Source: Stictocephala bisonia
Lineage: Eukaryota > Arthropoda > Insecta > Hemiptera > Membracidae
DNA: 64,000 nt
Assembly (NCBI GenBank): GCA_035578905.1
Contig: JAQJVL010000792.1
Span: 248,001 to 312,000, forward strand
Reading direction: 5' to 3'
Part shown: positions 37,825 to 51,290 of the stretch, one piece after another
Numbering within the stretch: position 1 is the first letter of the stretch
How the letters are laid out: every line of letters begins with the position of its first letter
Program-made: the position numbers and the translations under genes
Notes under the pieces: model-generated
Seen by the model: only the letters and a program-made list of their open reading frames with translations
Told to the model about the DNA's origin: nothing
The model's database searches: none

Positions 37825-37825
<1 letters not shown>
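34690..37825. other. AT-rich intergenic sequence, no gene seen
   Basis: A slightly GC-richer piece at 37040-37260 and another at 35215-35340 may be old repeats; neither is recognisable. Confidence 0.45.

Positions 37826-37826
<1 letters not shown>

Positions 37827-37902
<76 letters not shown>
37827..37902. repeat. (AT)38 microsatellite
   Basis: Pure AT over 76 bases. Apparent IY-repeat proteins on both strands are artefacts. Confidence 0.95.
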
Positions 37903-37906
<4 letters not shown>

Positions 37907-38479
37907 TTCAAAACAACTAGTCCAATAAAACATTCATTCATTAAAGTTTTTCACACTGAAATATAAAAATACATAGTTATTACGAAAAAATAGTGTAATA
38001 CAACACAGAACTCAGCGGAAATAATACAAAGAGTGAGGCAGTGTTTTGTAGAGACAGGCCTCTTTTATTGTTTCTATCCACGCAACTGGACTGGAGTAAT
38101 CAAGTTCCCTGTCCATTTTTAAGTGGTTGTGATGTAGAAAAATTGCCCATGCACGCAATTGCATCATTAACCTGATAGTGAAGAGTACAGAGCGTAAAAC
38201 AATATCACTATATTTTAAATTGTTTTTTTCCTTTAATAACGGGCCTTTTTAGTTACAAATAATAATACTTACTCTTTAACAAATAAGATTCAATTTGTAA
38301 ATGTATACTTTATCATCAAGAAGTTCTACTCTTTTGAATAATATTTAAAAATGAAATAGGCTGAATATTCGTTACTAAACAATGTAAACCTTTGACGTTT
38401 AATTAACTGTTACACTTTGTATAAGATTCCCTCATAAATATTAGTAATAATAATAATAAATTAAAAATAAATATTATCA

Positions 38480-39316
38480 GGAAAAATTAGACAGTGGTTA
38501 GATTACAACAGGAAATGCGGAACAGGAAATGGAGTTGGTAAAATTGAGTAGGGCATCCGGCGAGTGTGAACTTGGAAAGCAAGGGATCGGATGTCAAGGA
38601 AGCAGGGTCAGCACTGTACACAGGATGACCAGAGTAATAAAATTTGAGACTCACCAAAATTAGGCCGATGAATGCTGATGCGACGTAGATTCAGCAGAAG
38701 TTCAGATGTTCCGCCCATCACGAAAACGGGCCTATGGGGTGATCCGTAATAGGACCACGGATAACTATTGGTTGTTCCGAAATTGTAGGCGTGTCCAGTG
38801 AGTGGCAGGGGGAATGGGATACTAGGGAGAGAGTTGGAAAAGAAAGGGAGTCGAAGGAGAGTTCGGCAAGAGAGAGGACTTCGGGAAATATACCAATAGG
38901 GAGGACCAGCACCTGGTGGTCCAACTACCTAGACTTCATCAACCCGCCCTGCAGAGCAAACACGGGACGATCTAGACGGAGGACTTGGAGCTACGGTCCG
39001 ACCCGCTGGCGATATCACGATATCAACCCCCGGAGGACTTCACGAGCGGCCAACCTGAACCTGAGGGACGACCGGACTGGCAGCCTATCCTGAGGACCAG
39101 ATAAACCACCTCAAGGGATTGCAAGCAACTCCACCCACCCCCAAGGGACTACAAGCAACTCCAGACCTAACCAGCCCACCTGACCCGGAGGGACAAGAGG
39201 ACGCCGACTCCACTACGGCCTGTGGACACCCCATACCTGCGGTAGACGAGTCCAGGGGTATGTTAATACTGTTCTGTTTAACACCTCCAAGGGTTGAGGG
39301 GAGCAAAATTTAATTT
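38480..39316 (+). pseudogene. GC-richer coding relic, probably the 3' end of a Ty3/gypsy-like retrotransposon
   Basis: This stretch is much GC-richer than its flanks and keeps coding-like frames on the plus strand. The last frame (39065-39312) is acidic and proline-rich (YPEDQINHLKGLQATPP) and ends in LTPPRVEGSKI and a stop. Right after it come purine runs (GAGGGGAGCAAAA, then GTGGGGGGAGG) that would serve as a polypurine tract or the LTR start. PPR.EGS at the end of the integrase frame, overlapping a polypurine tract, is typical of some gypsy-group elements. The frame breaks upstream (stop at 39062, frame change). No protease, polymerase or integrase core is visible. The assignment is tentative. 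Confidence 0.4.
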
Positions 39317-40190
39317 GTGGGGGGAGGTAATCGGTAGAGTTCAAGTACGCTTACCTACACCAAAGTGTAAGCCGACAGGCAGTAATTTAGTCAGATGAGA
39401 CGGTCATAATAATTGTAATTGAATGATATAATAGAATTAACTGTTTGAGGGAATTTAGTCTGGATTGTAAATTTAAATTATAAATATATAAATACGTAAT
39501 TCCATGTTATTGATCATTGTAAATGAATAAATATTGCGTCGAATATATATAAACAATAATTATTGGCCAATTCTTGAGAAGGATAGAGTATAGCAACTAC
39601 GGCCATTTGAATGTTGGCTTATCACTTGGCAATATATGTCAAATAATGTAATAAAATCGTACGGTCACTTTATTAGGTTGTCCTAGGTAGTAAGGTTGAT
39701 ATATTATTGTTTGATTGTCAATTTTGATTGGACATAATTGATTGATTATTATTAAGTATAGCTTGTTATCGAATATATGATTTTCACTTATTAGGGTAGA
39801 CGTTTTGCCCATATAAACTTATTTAGCTGATTATTAATGGGACGATATAATAATTTAGAGGATTGTGATTTAATAGTATAGGAGTTGTTGTCGTTTGTTG
39901 TAAATAATATTCTTGAAATTATTGATTCCCCGGGCTGTATATTAAAGCCAATGTTAATAATAAATTGAGTGAAGATTAATAAACGTACAATTATAATTCT
40001 ATAATTTGTATTGTCTAAATATTTAATGAGAAGGGTAGCTTAAAGGAGGTGTATAGTATAAAATAGGATCAGATAGTTGTAATATTTTGGAAGGGATTGT
40101 AAAGATGAAATGCTGTAAAAATAATATATATGTGTTGTACTTTCACCAGTGTCAATATTTATTCCAGGTCCTGGTTTCCTACACTAGCTA
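39317..40190. other. Possible LTR remnant or plain AT-rich sequence
   Basis: If the relic at 38480-39316 is gypsy-like, a 3' LTR would start near TGTGGGGGGAGG (39317) and could end somewhere before 40190. I found no second LTR copy and no target duplication. Confidence 0.2.
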
Positions 40191-40194
40191 AGTG

Positions 40195-43100
40195 AGTCAT
40201 TAAGTTCAAATTATTTCTCATTACTTTGAATAGTCAGTTATGATTAACATTTTAAACAAAATTTAAGTTCAGAGGAAGTAAGAGTTTGTCTGTGGGAGAA
40301 AGTTTTACAACAAGTAACAACTATATATATTTAACATTATATAGAAAATATTATAAGGCTCTGACAAGAATACGTCTGTTTATTTTTGAATAGTAAAAGT
40401 TCTGTGTAAAAAGTAATTTAATGATAACTGTTTTTTTTTTATTTAATAAATATAGTATTTAAAATATGTTTGAAAAATACTGTACTATGACAACTGGGTG
40501 AACTGAAAACAAAATTATGTTGAAAAAAACCTAATGTATAGTTGAAATAAAAATGAAATATAGTTCGGATCTCTCATGGAAAAACATGTAACCACATCCA
40601 AAATCACCAAGTGTTTCCAACTATTTCAAAAGTAGATCCATCAATTCACATTCCAAAGAACTACCTTGACATCGAAAACAGATGTTCTTCAGGAACGCTA
40701 GTTTGCATGTCACAAACCTCTCGAGCATTATACAACAAATAAAAAAATATATTGTAAGTGACAATGATTTTAAATGTTGCTATTATATTATTTAATTATT
40801 ATTAACATAATTTATTGCATTATAATAAGTTTATTTATATAAAAAACATTTAATATCATGTTAATTTAGAATGTCTGAGGTAGCATTCTACTTTAATATT
40901 ATAGATATTTTATTCATACTATACAGCCTACTCACATTTATATTTATCACATTAACTGTTACATTTACATAAAATGTAACGTTCAAAATTATGTAATAGT
41001 ATAATAATTTGTAACTTGTTAACTTAACGTTAGAGAATTATATGAATGTTTAACGGAAAAAAACTGTTTTTAAATATTTTTGGTTTCTTAAAAAAAAAAA
41101 AAACTTTAATGTAAGTAGCAAAACAATATTTATTGTTTGTGATGGAATTATTTATGGTATTCTTTATAAAACAATAGTTAAAGTTTTTACCAGTTAAAAT
41201 TTTTATTTATGACACAAAGTGTATAATTCTTTGTAACATACATTTTTGGCACATACTCAATTAATAAAAAAGCCAATTAGATTTAATGTAACATTTCTTT
41301 ATCTTTATCTTATCTTACATTATTTAACATAAATAGTCTTTTATGTCTGATAAAGAGTCGATTATGAACGAAAAAAGTAAATGAGAAGAAACTAAAGATA
41401 TCATGTTATGAGAATGAAAAAAATATCACGTTTGTGAATGTTTTCAGTTAGCACCAGTCTCCTAACTATTACCATTGAACTGTGCGTCATATTAGCCTTT
41501 CACTTGTCAAATTCTGTTGTACTGCAGAATAATTTCTTATTGTAACTCATGATACAACAATATTAATTATTGACATAGGTAATGTCCGAATTAAAATAGG
41601 TTTTAATACTATCTGTACAGAAATAAATATCCTCTTTTATATGAGATCAAGGCATTATTTTATTTAACACTCATGTATGCGTTTCAGGCAAATCAATCTA
41701 TAAAAATATGTAATACATACGGTTTTTAATATTACAGTAATTGTTTGAATGTATATTGTGCAATAGCAATCGATTAAGTTTTAGTTTGGCATTAATTAAA
41801 ATTGTCGTCAAATATAAATATAATGCTACTATTTCAGGTAGCACATTAACATAAAATAATATATCTTGGTAGTTAATAAATTATGGATTGCTATTATATA
41901 ATTACTAATTACAACTTGTTATAACAATGAGTATATATATGCTATTATATATAATAAGTATATATATATATATATTTATATATATATGTTATTAATATTT
42001 TTAATTTACTATAACGTACTTTTATATTTTTAAGATTTTGTGTTGATTGATGGGAACATTAGAAGAAAATATATATGAATATATAAAATAAAGCGATATG
42101 CTTTAAAATTAAAACAGCTGAATTGATGAAAATTAAGAGCAATAATTATTTATTGAAAAATAATTAACGGATATAAATATTCAACAGATTAACAATAGAT
42201 ATATTCTATAGAAAAAGATTTCAACAAATACATACTATACACAACATTACAACAAATACAATCTATATAAAATCATAACAAATATAAACTGAAAAACTGT
42301 TTATGTAGCCCATGAACTGTTTTAAGATTATATAAAATAAAATAAATTCACAAAGTCTTCAATGAACTTTATAAAACGAAAACAGTATAAATTGATATTT
42401 TAAAAATATATAGAAAGATATGTCTGTCATGAGATAATTAGTTCAATATTTAAGTTCTTTTATATTTAATTCCTATTTAGTTGTTATAATTATTTACCTT
42501 TTATCTTATATAGTATAGGTAGTGTTTGTTTCTTTATGTTTTACAGAACTGACTTCAAAGCCTTATGACCCTACCTGAAAATTAATAGAGAATTATGCCA
42601 TACCAATTATTTATTAAGTATGGAAATATTACTATTTTTTAAAAGTAAAGGGACCAAAATACGATATATGAATAAAACACGGTGAAAAATATTTTAAATA
42701 AATCCATCTTAATTGTAAAAAATCAATTAGATTATTAACAAAAATGTCAATAAAGTATTTCTTCACAGCAAAGAAGCACAATGCTCAAAATAACCTCATA
42801 ATAGTTAAATAACAATTTGTATCCATGCATTATGAGCTAGAATAGAATATAGTTTTTTTAAATTAAATCTTATAAATATCCAAATAATAAATATAAATTT
42901 GTTATACTAAATGCTTGAAGATCTCAGCATTTGATACACAAAATTTAAGAGAATAGCCAGGAAAAAGTTGGTATTGTGTATAGTTGCTCATCAAGTGATA
43001 TTATGATTCAAGACCTTACAAAATGTAAGTAATATATATGTATAAACGTAATATTGTATTAATCTGTTAATTTATTTAAATCTTAGTGACCTGTTTTATC

Positions 43101-44550
43101 ATGGTACATATTATTAAGGGAAGTGCGTTTTGTTATTATTTTAAAAGCCGTTAAGTGTATTTATGTTTTTAATAGTTTCAGTTCATCATTTAAACATTTT
43201 GTAATTCCTCAGTTTTCATAACACTTAAGTGCCAGATACTTTTTAAAATATTTATTGTTTTCCTATTTTTTTAGATTTTCGGGTAAGTGCTCGTGGTTTT
43301 TAGATCATATCCAAACAAAAGACAGCGGTGTTACAACATTCCCAAAGCTTTTTGTTGCTATGGGGGTTATGTCCTTGGATGGGGGGACGCTGATACTTAT
43401 ACAATATTGAAGTATATCAACGTCAGCTTATCGTCCGCATTGACGTTTAGTTTGTTATTGATAAGGAAACGTCACAGTGTATCGTCAACATTAGGTTCTT
43501 TACTTTAACATTATTTGTTTCTATACTACAAGCATTTTTTATACCAATAATTTAAAAACATCTTACGCTATCATGTATATAATCTAAATAAAGTTATACT
43601 TAACATTACATCGAAAATAAAACGATTAGAACTCTTTGTGTAATAAATCAGTTATATCGACTCCAATCTTATTAGATTATTAAAAGTTCTTACATGGAAA
43701 TCTTGTTTATAAAATCACTGAAAAAATTTAATTAGATAATTTTACAGCTGTTTACCAACAATTTTATCAAAATTAAAAGAAAATAAATCTAAAACTTTGC
43801 TCTTTACGTCAAAAATTTTGAAGAATCAAGACCATATTTCATAACTACGAATGCAGGGCAACTTTTTAGCAAACTATTTAATAATGGTAAAAGTATTCCT
43901 TTGATAATTGCATGTTTCCATTAGGTAGTCTTTATCTAATAATAATGAAGTACATATCTTTTATTTGGCTTTGTATATAATATTTATTGTAGATACAATT
44001 TATATATGGAATGATTGTAAAAACATATCAATCCAACAACCTTAGATTTCATTAATCTGCCTTACATTTTGAACAATTTGTGAGGCACTTTTAACTGGAG
44101 TTGGTGATCTGGATCTGCCTTCACAAAAACATTCATAATAGAGCATATTTCAAATATATCTTAAAATAGTTTACCTACAATAATTCGTGTAGGAATGGTG
44201 GTATGAAATTATTTGGGCGTCACATTGACAATATTTTATTTTTAGTGGAGTGGACAAATAAATTTCTAGTTATGAATTAAAAATAAAAAAAACAAATAAA
44301 AATACATTTAAAAAGATTTACTGTGTTAGGTATCAAAGTGTAAAATTTATTGTGAGTGACGATACATATTCCGGGCTGCAATTCCTACTAAAATAATCTT
44401 AAAATAGTAAGCAGCTAAGTTGTAACATTAGTAATATCAACAAAAGTAATTGAACACTGAGCACAATATTTTTTTTACTACACAACAACTGACAACTTAT
44501 AAAGCTTGATATTTTTAAAGCCTTTGATCATATAATTATCATCCACACAT
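40195..44550. other. AT-rich intergenic sequence, no gene seen
   Basis: Contains a short TA-rich run at about 41930-41990 and an imperfect hairpin at about 43387-43425 (GACGCTGATACTT with AAGTATATCAACGTC). No protein or RNA gene recognised. Confidence 0.45.
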
Positions 44551-44599
44551 AAGTTTGTTAGTGTTTTACAAAAACGAAAAGAATTTTAAGGCTTTAATC

Positions 44600-45990
44600 G
44601 TCATTAACTTGTACCATTTCCAGCGGCAGGCTGAGTCCGTTTGGGGTATAAGCGTCACCATATATATTTGTAAAATGATCAATCTGGCCCAGTCCACTTC
44701 TCTCCTCTTAACACCCTCCTCCACTCCTTTCCACCACCTGTCTCTTGATCTTTCACTTGATCGCTACCCTCCTACATCTGTAATATTTTCACTCTGGCCC
44801 AGTCCACTCCTCTCCTCTTAACACCCTCCTCCACTCCTTTCCACCACCTGTCTCTTGGTCTTTCACTTGATTGCTACCCTCCTACATCTGTGAAATGTTC
44901 ACTCTGGCCCAGTCCACTCCTCTCCTCTTAACACCCTCCTCCACTCCTTTCAACCACCTGTCTCTTGGTCTTTCACTTGATCGCTACCCTCCTACATCTG
45001 TAAAATGTTCACTCTGGCCCAGTCCACTTCTCTCCTCTTAACACCCTCCTCCACTCCTTTCAACCACCTGTCTCTTGGTCTTTCACATGATCGCTACCCT
45101 CCTACATCTGTGAAATGTTCACTCTGGCCCAGTCCACTTCTCTCCTCTTAACACCCTCCTCCACTCCTTTCAACCACCTGTCTCTTGGTCTTTCACTTGA
45201 TCGCTACCCTCCTACATCTGTGAAATATTCACTCTGGCCCAGTCCACTTCTCTCCTCTTAACACCCTCCTCCACTTCTTTCAACCACCTGTCTCTTGGTC
45301 TTTCACTTGATCGCTACCCTCCTACATCTGTGAAATGTTCACTCTGGCCCAGTCCACTTCTCTCCTCTTAACACCCTCCTCCACTCCTTTCTATCACCTG
45401 TCTCCTAGTCTTCCACATGAGCGCTACCCGCCTACATCTGTGAAATATTCACTCTGGCCCAGTCCACTTCTCTCCTCTTAACACCCTCCTCCACTCCTTT
45501 CAACCACCTGTCTCTTGGTCTTCCACATGAGCGCTACCCGCCTACATCTGTGAAATATTCACTCTGGCCCAGTCCACTTCTCTCCTCTTAACACCCTCCT
45601 CCACTCCTTTCTATCACCTGTCTCCTAGTCTTCCACATGAGCGCTACCCGCCTACATCTGTGAAATATTCACTCTGGCCCAGTCCACTTCTCTCCTCTTA
45701 ACACCCTCCTCCACTCCTTTCAACCACCTGTCTCTTGGTCTTCCACATGAGCGCTACCCGCCTACATCTGTGAAATATTCACTCTGGCCCAGTCCACTTC
45801 TCTCCTCTTAACACCCTCCTCCACTCCTTTCAATCACCTGTCTCCTAGTCTTCCACATGAGCGCTACCCGCCTACATCTGTGAAATATTCACTCTGGCCC
45901 AGTCTACTTCTCTCCTCTTAACACCCTCCTCCACTCCTTTCAACCACCTGTCTCTTGGTCTTTCACTTGATCGCTACCCTCCTACATCTG
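44600..45990 (-). repeat. 110-bp minisatellite, 12 units, derived from a reverse-transcriptase C-terminus
   Basis: The boundary motif CTCTGGCCCAGTCCACT recurs from 44682 to 45892 at exact 110-base steps. Read on the minus strand, each unit encodes RPRDRWLKGVEEG followed by VKRREVDWARV, which matches the GRPR.RW...V...L..RGVDW end of RTE/CR1-like ORF2 proteins. As 110 is not a multiple of three, the array cannot be one long protein. From 45342 on, two unit types alternate (CTCCTAGTC versus CTCTTGGTC), making a 220-bp dimer. Confidence 0.9.
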
Positions 45991-46235
45991 TTTTGTGCTT
46001 CTTCCTGGGAATCTTGTTCTCTTTCATTCTTTCTCTGTCAGTGCCCATACCATCTCAGTCTTGATGTCTCTATCCTCCAATGCAAGAGATCCTCTTTTAA
46101 CATTTCTATGACACTTTCACTCGTTATGTTTCTTGTCACTCCTATCCTGCTTCGTAGAAATATCATTTCACTCGCCTTTATTCTGCTTATATCTCTTTTC
46201 TTCATTAACAATGTTTGTGCTGCATAGGTTAGTAC
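45990..46235 (-). pseudogene. Non-LTR reverse-transcriptase C-terminal relic joined to the 110-bp array
   Basis: The minus strand from about 46232 reads LTYAAQTLLMKKRDIS, then IKASEMIFLRSRIGVTR, then IEMLKEDLLHW and SRLRWYGH followed by a stop. This is the familiar C-terminal region of RTE/CR1-type ORF2 (TYG.ETW, AEM.FLRR..G.TR, LRW.GH). It continues, with frame damage, into the first 110-bp unit. The upstream polymerase domain is absent. Confidence 0.75.
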
Positions 46236-46239
46236 ACGA

Positions 46240-48240
46240 AGTAGTTTATGAATTTTTTGGTAAAAACAAACAATTTATAGTAAATTACTTTACTATTCTT
46301 GTACATTAGTAGTAAACATAATAATATTCAAGATTTAATACTCTAATTTCAACGAATTAAATAGCTTATTTTACTAAAGCAATTTTATTCTGACTTAAAT
46401 TAATATAATGATACTATCGAAAAACTTCATTAGTTTTACTCATACATATAATATAACGTGTATTGAGTGTGTCATGAAGTAAAATATTAAAAAAGAAATA
46501 TACATAAATATTTATATTTCAAAATTTATAAAGGTTAAGAAATGGTCATACCTGCATGTTAACCTTTAATTAGTTGATGTTATAATAAACCTGTGACGAG
46601 GAAATGTCAAACATATTTTAATGATACTTTTATAAAGTATATTATAATTGTCATCACTATTATATCTGTCTTACATAGGCTATAGTAAGACTATGGAACT
46701 ATAGGCTATTTAACTGATATAAAAGTGAGTTAAGTGTTATAAAGCATAGATGACAAAATAGAAGACTAGAAATATAGAAACTTCTTATAAAAAATGTTTA
46801 CTATGAATAACATAAACTGTCCGTCAAATGGCACATCCAACTTTTGTGATTAAAAAATATGTTTTTTGAATAGGTTTAGAACAATTAACGAAAACAAGAT
46901 ACTTTATACGTAACTCCTAAAAAAGAAATTATTTCTCTTGTAAGTTCTGCTGTTTCTTACAAAGCTTATAAAGAATTATATCGCTAAAAACTGGCTTTAG
47001 AGAACAAAATCATAAGTAGCTTTTCTATTGTGTATCTGAATGACTGGGAAAAACTTTAACTAATATCATCACAAAATATTTCTTATATTGAAACATGGAT
47101 GTTATGTAGTATTGTATAGCCTTAAATATATTATTTATAATTTTATGATTTAGTATACTTATAATACAGTATATGTTAAATGTTATTTAAAATAAGTAAT
47201 AAATAGAGAAAAATATGAAGAACTTAAATTTGTATCTTTCCTCTTCCCTGTATCGCCTACAATATGATGAAAATCATAATATGTAATGTAAATATATTAG
47301 AGTTTTAGTTTAAAAGAGGATATGGTACGTAACTTTGTTAAACCTAGTATAATATTTAGAATACTCAAATAAATGTATACTAAAATTTACTTCATAATAA
47401 TATAGTTGATAAAACATACGAACATAATAAATGTTTAGGTTTATGACCCTAATCAATATAAAACTGCATCAAACTGAATAAATTCTTATTATTTTGTTTA
47501 ATTTATAAGTTTTTGTTAATTTGTAACATAATTGAAAATGGACATATTTTAATGTATTTAAAAAGAGCATAAGTTATTTTTAAAGCAACATTTTTTAAAA
47601 ATTATAAATAATTGGTAATATAAGGACTGTCAAAATGACATTCACTTCAATATTTCTTGTCTTATTGTTTTATCACTAGGACATAACTTGCATAATGCAT
47701 TATACCTTTAAAATAATTGGATATTTAACAAATTAAAATAGATTATAAGGTAACCTTTCATGACACTTTTTCATGAGCGATGGTAAAAACTAGTTATTCT
47801 TTATATAATGCAAACATTCAATATAAAATAACCTTTGTGTAAAAATGAGAATTTCTTTCATGATACCAAGGAAACAATAATGTTTATTATTTTTTATAGT
47901 AATGTAAGACTTTATACTCGATCTTTATACTTTATACTTCAATCCAAATATTTTATCTGGTTTAAGAAATATTTTATCAATATTCGCACGAAGAAGATCT
48001 GTCCAGATACTATCAAATGTGTATAACTTTATTACATAAGTAGAATGAATATTTATTTAGTAAACCACCTAGAAACAATCTCAAGCAGTAGATAGTTGCT
48101 CATTTCGATATAATGTGAACCTCATAAAATAAAACACAAACAGTCTTACGATATTTATTAATTTTTTTTTTAATTAATTAAGTAGATAAATGCCTAACTA
48201 ACTGCTCTTAAACGTTTTACAGTATCACCATTATATTTAG
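46240..48240. other. AT-rich intergenic sequence, no feature seen
   Basis: Nothing supported. Confidence 0.5.
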
Positions 48241-48244
48241 TTTA

Positions 48245-48325
48245 ATAAATGAAATGAAATACGTCTTTATTTAACCTGGCGAAGTTGGGACTATAAAGTC
48301 CCTTCTTCCACTTAACCTGAAAATA
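48245..48325 (-). mobile_element. 3' end of a non-LTR-type retroposon (second copy)
   Basis: On the minus strand: GTTAAGTGGAAGAAGGGACT, TTATAGTCC, AACTTCGCCAGGTTAAATAA, then ATTTCATTTCATTTATT. Same block as 8461-8605 and in the same orientation relative to its tail. Confidence 0.6.
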
Positions 48326-48814
48326 ATTATAAATTTATGTAAAATGTTTATGTTTTAAAAAAATAATTCAGCATAGCAATTTATTGTGCGAGAGAAAACA
48401 CATTTCTTAAAGAATACACACACAAATTTTCTTCGTTAAATGTTCTACTTTATATAACAGGACTGCTTAAAAGAATACCTCATTAGTCCTTATTTTATAC
48501 AACTATCCATCACAAATGCTAAACGATAATTATTGAGCGAACAAAGCGAGATGTCAGAAATGCTCTTTTTAATTGGTGCTGGAGTGATCAACAATTCCAA
48601 TGACTTTCAGTTGATTTTTAATCACCACTAATATATTTTTGATGAAAGCAATTATTTTTAAAAGTTGTTTCTTTTTTTAACTCAAGCAGAAACATAGCTA
48701 AATTGGTTTAAATAAATATTACAGCTTTTCTGTTATTTATAAATACATAATTTAATATATTAAATATAATTTTCATGTATGTTTTAAGGTCATGATAAAG
48801 TTCCAAGTCAGGGT

Positions 48815-50250
48815 CCGAAACAAGATGTGAGGGGTGAGGTCAGGACCACCTGTTGTGGCTACCTGGATTGTATATCTTCATTATTGCACATCCTTCTACT
48901 CCTACAGGTTAGCTATACAGTGTTGGAAGTGTAAATCACAACTTCACCTACAGCAAACAAGATGTGAGGGGTGAGGTCAGGACCACCGGTTGTGGTTGCC
49001 TGGATTGTATATCTTCATTATTGCACATCCTTCTACTCCTACAGGTTAGCTATACAGTGTTAGAGGTGTAAATCATAACTTCACCTACAGCAAACAAGAT
49101 GTGAGGGGTGAGGTCAGGACCACCTGTTGTGGTTGCCTGGATTGTATATCTTCATTATTGCAAATCCTTCTACTCCTACAGGTTAGCTATACAGTGTTAG
49201 AGGTGTAAATCATAACTTAATCTACAACAAACAAGGTGTGAGGGGTGAGGTCAGGACCACCTGTTGTTGTTGCCTGAATTGTATATCTTCATTATTGCAC
49301 ATCCTTCTACTCCTACAGGTTAGCTATAAAGTGTTATAGGTGTAAATCATAACTTAATCTACAACAAACAAGGTGTGAGGGGTGAGGTCAGGACCCCCTG
49401 TTGTGGTTGCCTGGATTGTATATCTTCATTATTGCACATCCTTCTACTCCTACAGGTTAGCTATACAGTGTTATAGGTGTAAATCATAACTTCACCTACA
49501 GCAAACAAGGTGTGAGGGTTGAGGTCAGGACCACCTGTTGTGGTTGCCTGGATTGTATATCTTCATTATTGCATGTCCTTCTACTCCTACAGGTTAGCTA
49601 TACAGTGTTAGAGGTGTAAATCATAACTTAACCTACAACAAACAAGGTGTGAGGGGTGAGGTCAGGACCACCTGTTGTGGTTGCCTGGATTGTATATCTT
49701 CATTATTGCACATCCTTCTACTCCTACAGGTTAGCTATACAGTGTTAGAGGTGTAAATCATAACTTCACCTACAACAAACAATCGACTTGCCTCACAACA
49801 ATCTTTAACAAGGTGTGAGGGGTGAGGTCAGGACCACCTGTTGTGGTTGCCTGGATTGTATATCTTCATTATTGCACATCCTTCTACTCCTACAGGTTAG
49901 CTCTACAGTGTTAGAGGTGTAACTTATAACTTCACCTATAGCAAACAAGATGTGAGGGGTGAGGTCAGGACCACCTGTTGTGTCTGCCTGGATTGTATAT
50001 CTTCATTATTGCATATCCTTATACTCCTACAGGTTAGCTATACAGTGTTAGAGGTGTAAATCATAACTTCACCTACAGCAAATAAGATGTGAGGGGTTAG
50101 GTCAGGACCACCTGTTGTGTCTCCCTGGATTGTATATCTTCATTATTGCACATCCTTCTACTCCTACAGGTTAGCTATACAGTGTTAGAGGTGTAAATCA
50201 TAACTTCACCTACAGCAAACAATCGACTTGCTTCACAACAATCTTTAACA
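48815..50250. repeat. 137-bp tandem array, about 10 units
   Basis: GATGTGAGGGGTGAGGTCAG (or GGTGTGAGG) recurs at 48824, 48961, 49098 and onward in 137-base steps. One unit carries a 30-base insertion (AATCGACTTGCCTCACAACA..., 49781-49810), and the same 30 bases close the array at 50221-50250. Units differ by a few substitutions. Confidence 0.93.
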
Positions 50251-50259
50251 ACACTTCCT

Positions 50260-51285
50260 TTATCTACTAGTATTAATAAATATTTTATTAGCTATCATAA
50301 CACTAAACAGATGAACTTCGTAGCTACCCTGTAATATGATAGATAGAATCATTATACTATAGTAGATTTTTTTCAACCATCAAATTATGGTTCGTGAACT
50401 TGCCTCAGTAAATGTGTATTGAAGAAAATACAAAAACAGGACAAATTTTATACCATACCAAACAATTTTAAGGAATTTTTTATTAATCTTATTAATTAAA
50501 AGAAGGAAAACATTTGACTACCCACTAGGGTATATTATAAAAAATATAAATCTTTGGAGATGTCTATTGGTGGTAGTAAAAAATAAAACAGAATCGTGTG
50601 TAAATATTTGTTAAAAATGTGGATTCTCATAAAAATTAGCATTGGATGTATCGTCAACAATTTTAAAGCACTATATAAAATTTAAAAAAATCGGATCTTT
50701 ACCGTTAATTCACTACCACTACATTTTTGTTTCTTTTCATTTACTACCACTTGATATTTGTTCTATTTATATAAAAACTGCCCTCAAAAATATTTATGCC
50801 CACTGTTGTATTTCTTATCAGCTACGAATCCAATATCGCAGGTCTTATCCTATCACTTTCCAAGGGCTTACACACGGAGAGTGCATTTAGTAGCAAGACA
50901 ATAATTGGATTTACCAGTTTGTGGCCAACTAAACTAACCTAACCTGTCCTAACCTAACCGTAATTGCAATAAAAAAGTAGTGTCAGTAAAGTAGCGGAAA
51001 AATATAATAGTGGTAGTAAAATAATGGAAAAAGTCAAAAAATCCCTTACACTTAAAAAAATATTTACTGGTATATACGGTGTTATTTATTCATTTGAAAA
51101 CCGTTGTCAGGGAGGTATGTAGTTCTTAAGGAAGAAAAGTATTTTATGATTATTCAATTTAAATAAATAAACAATTATCTCTGATTGAAATAAATAAATC
51201 AATTGAAAACAAACTTTTTTGCATGCCCATTTCGTAAGTTATAAATCACAATTGGCATATATAACCCTACTTTAAAGAGAAAGTA
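50260..51285. other. Intergenic sequence with ACTACCAC motifs and a CCTAA cluster
   Basis: GTGGTAGTAAA / TTTACTACCAC motifs occur in both orientations at about 50570, 50715, 50745 and 51013. A CCTAACC-rich run lies at 50933-50959. Possibly parts of an old transposon; no gene. Confidence 0.35.
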
Positions 51286-51290
51286 CTCTA

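Noticed and set aside
43387..43425. microRNA-like hairpin
   Set aside because: Stem is short and imperfect, and no further support is visible in the sequence.
45955..46227. Plus-strand hydrophobic 90-codon frame
   Set aside because: Opposite strand of the reverse-transcriptase relic; the minus reading matches a known protein pattern.
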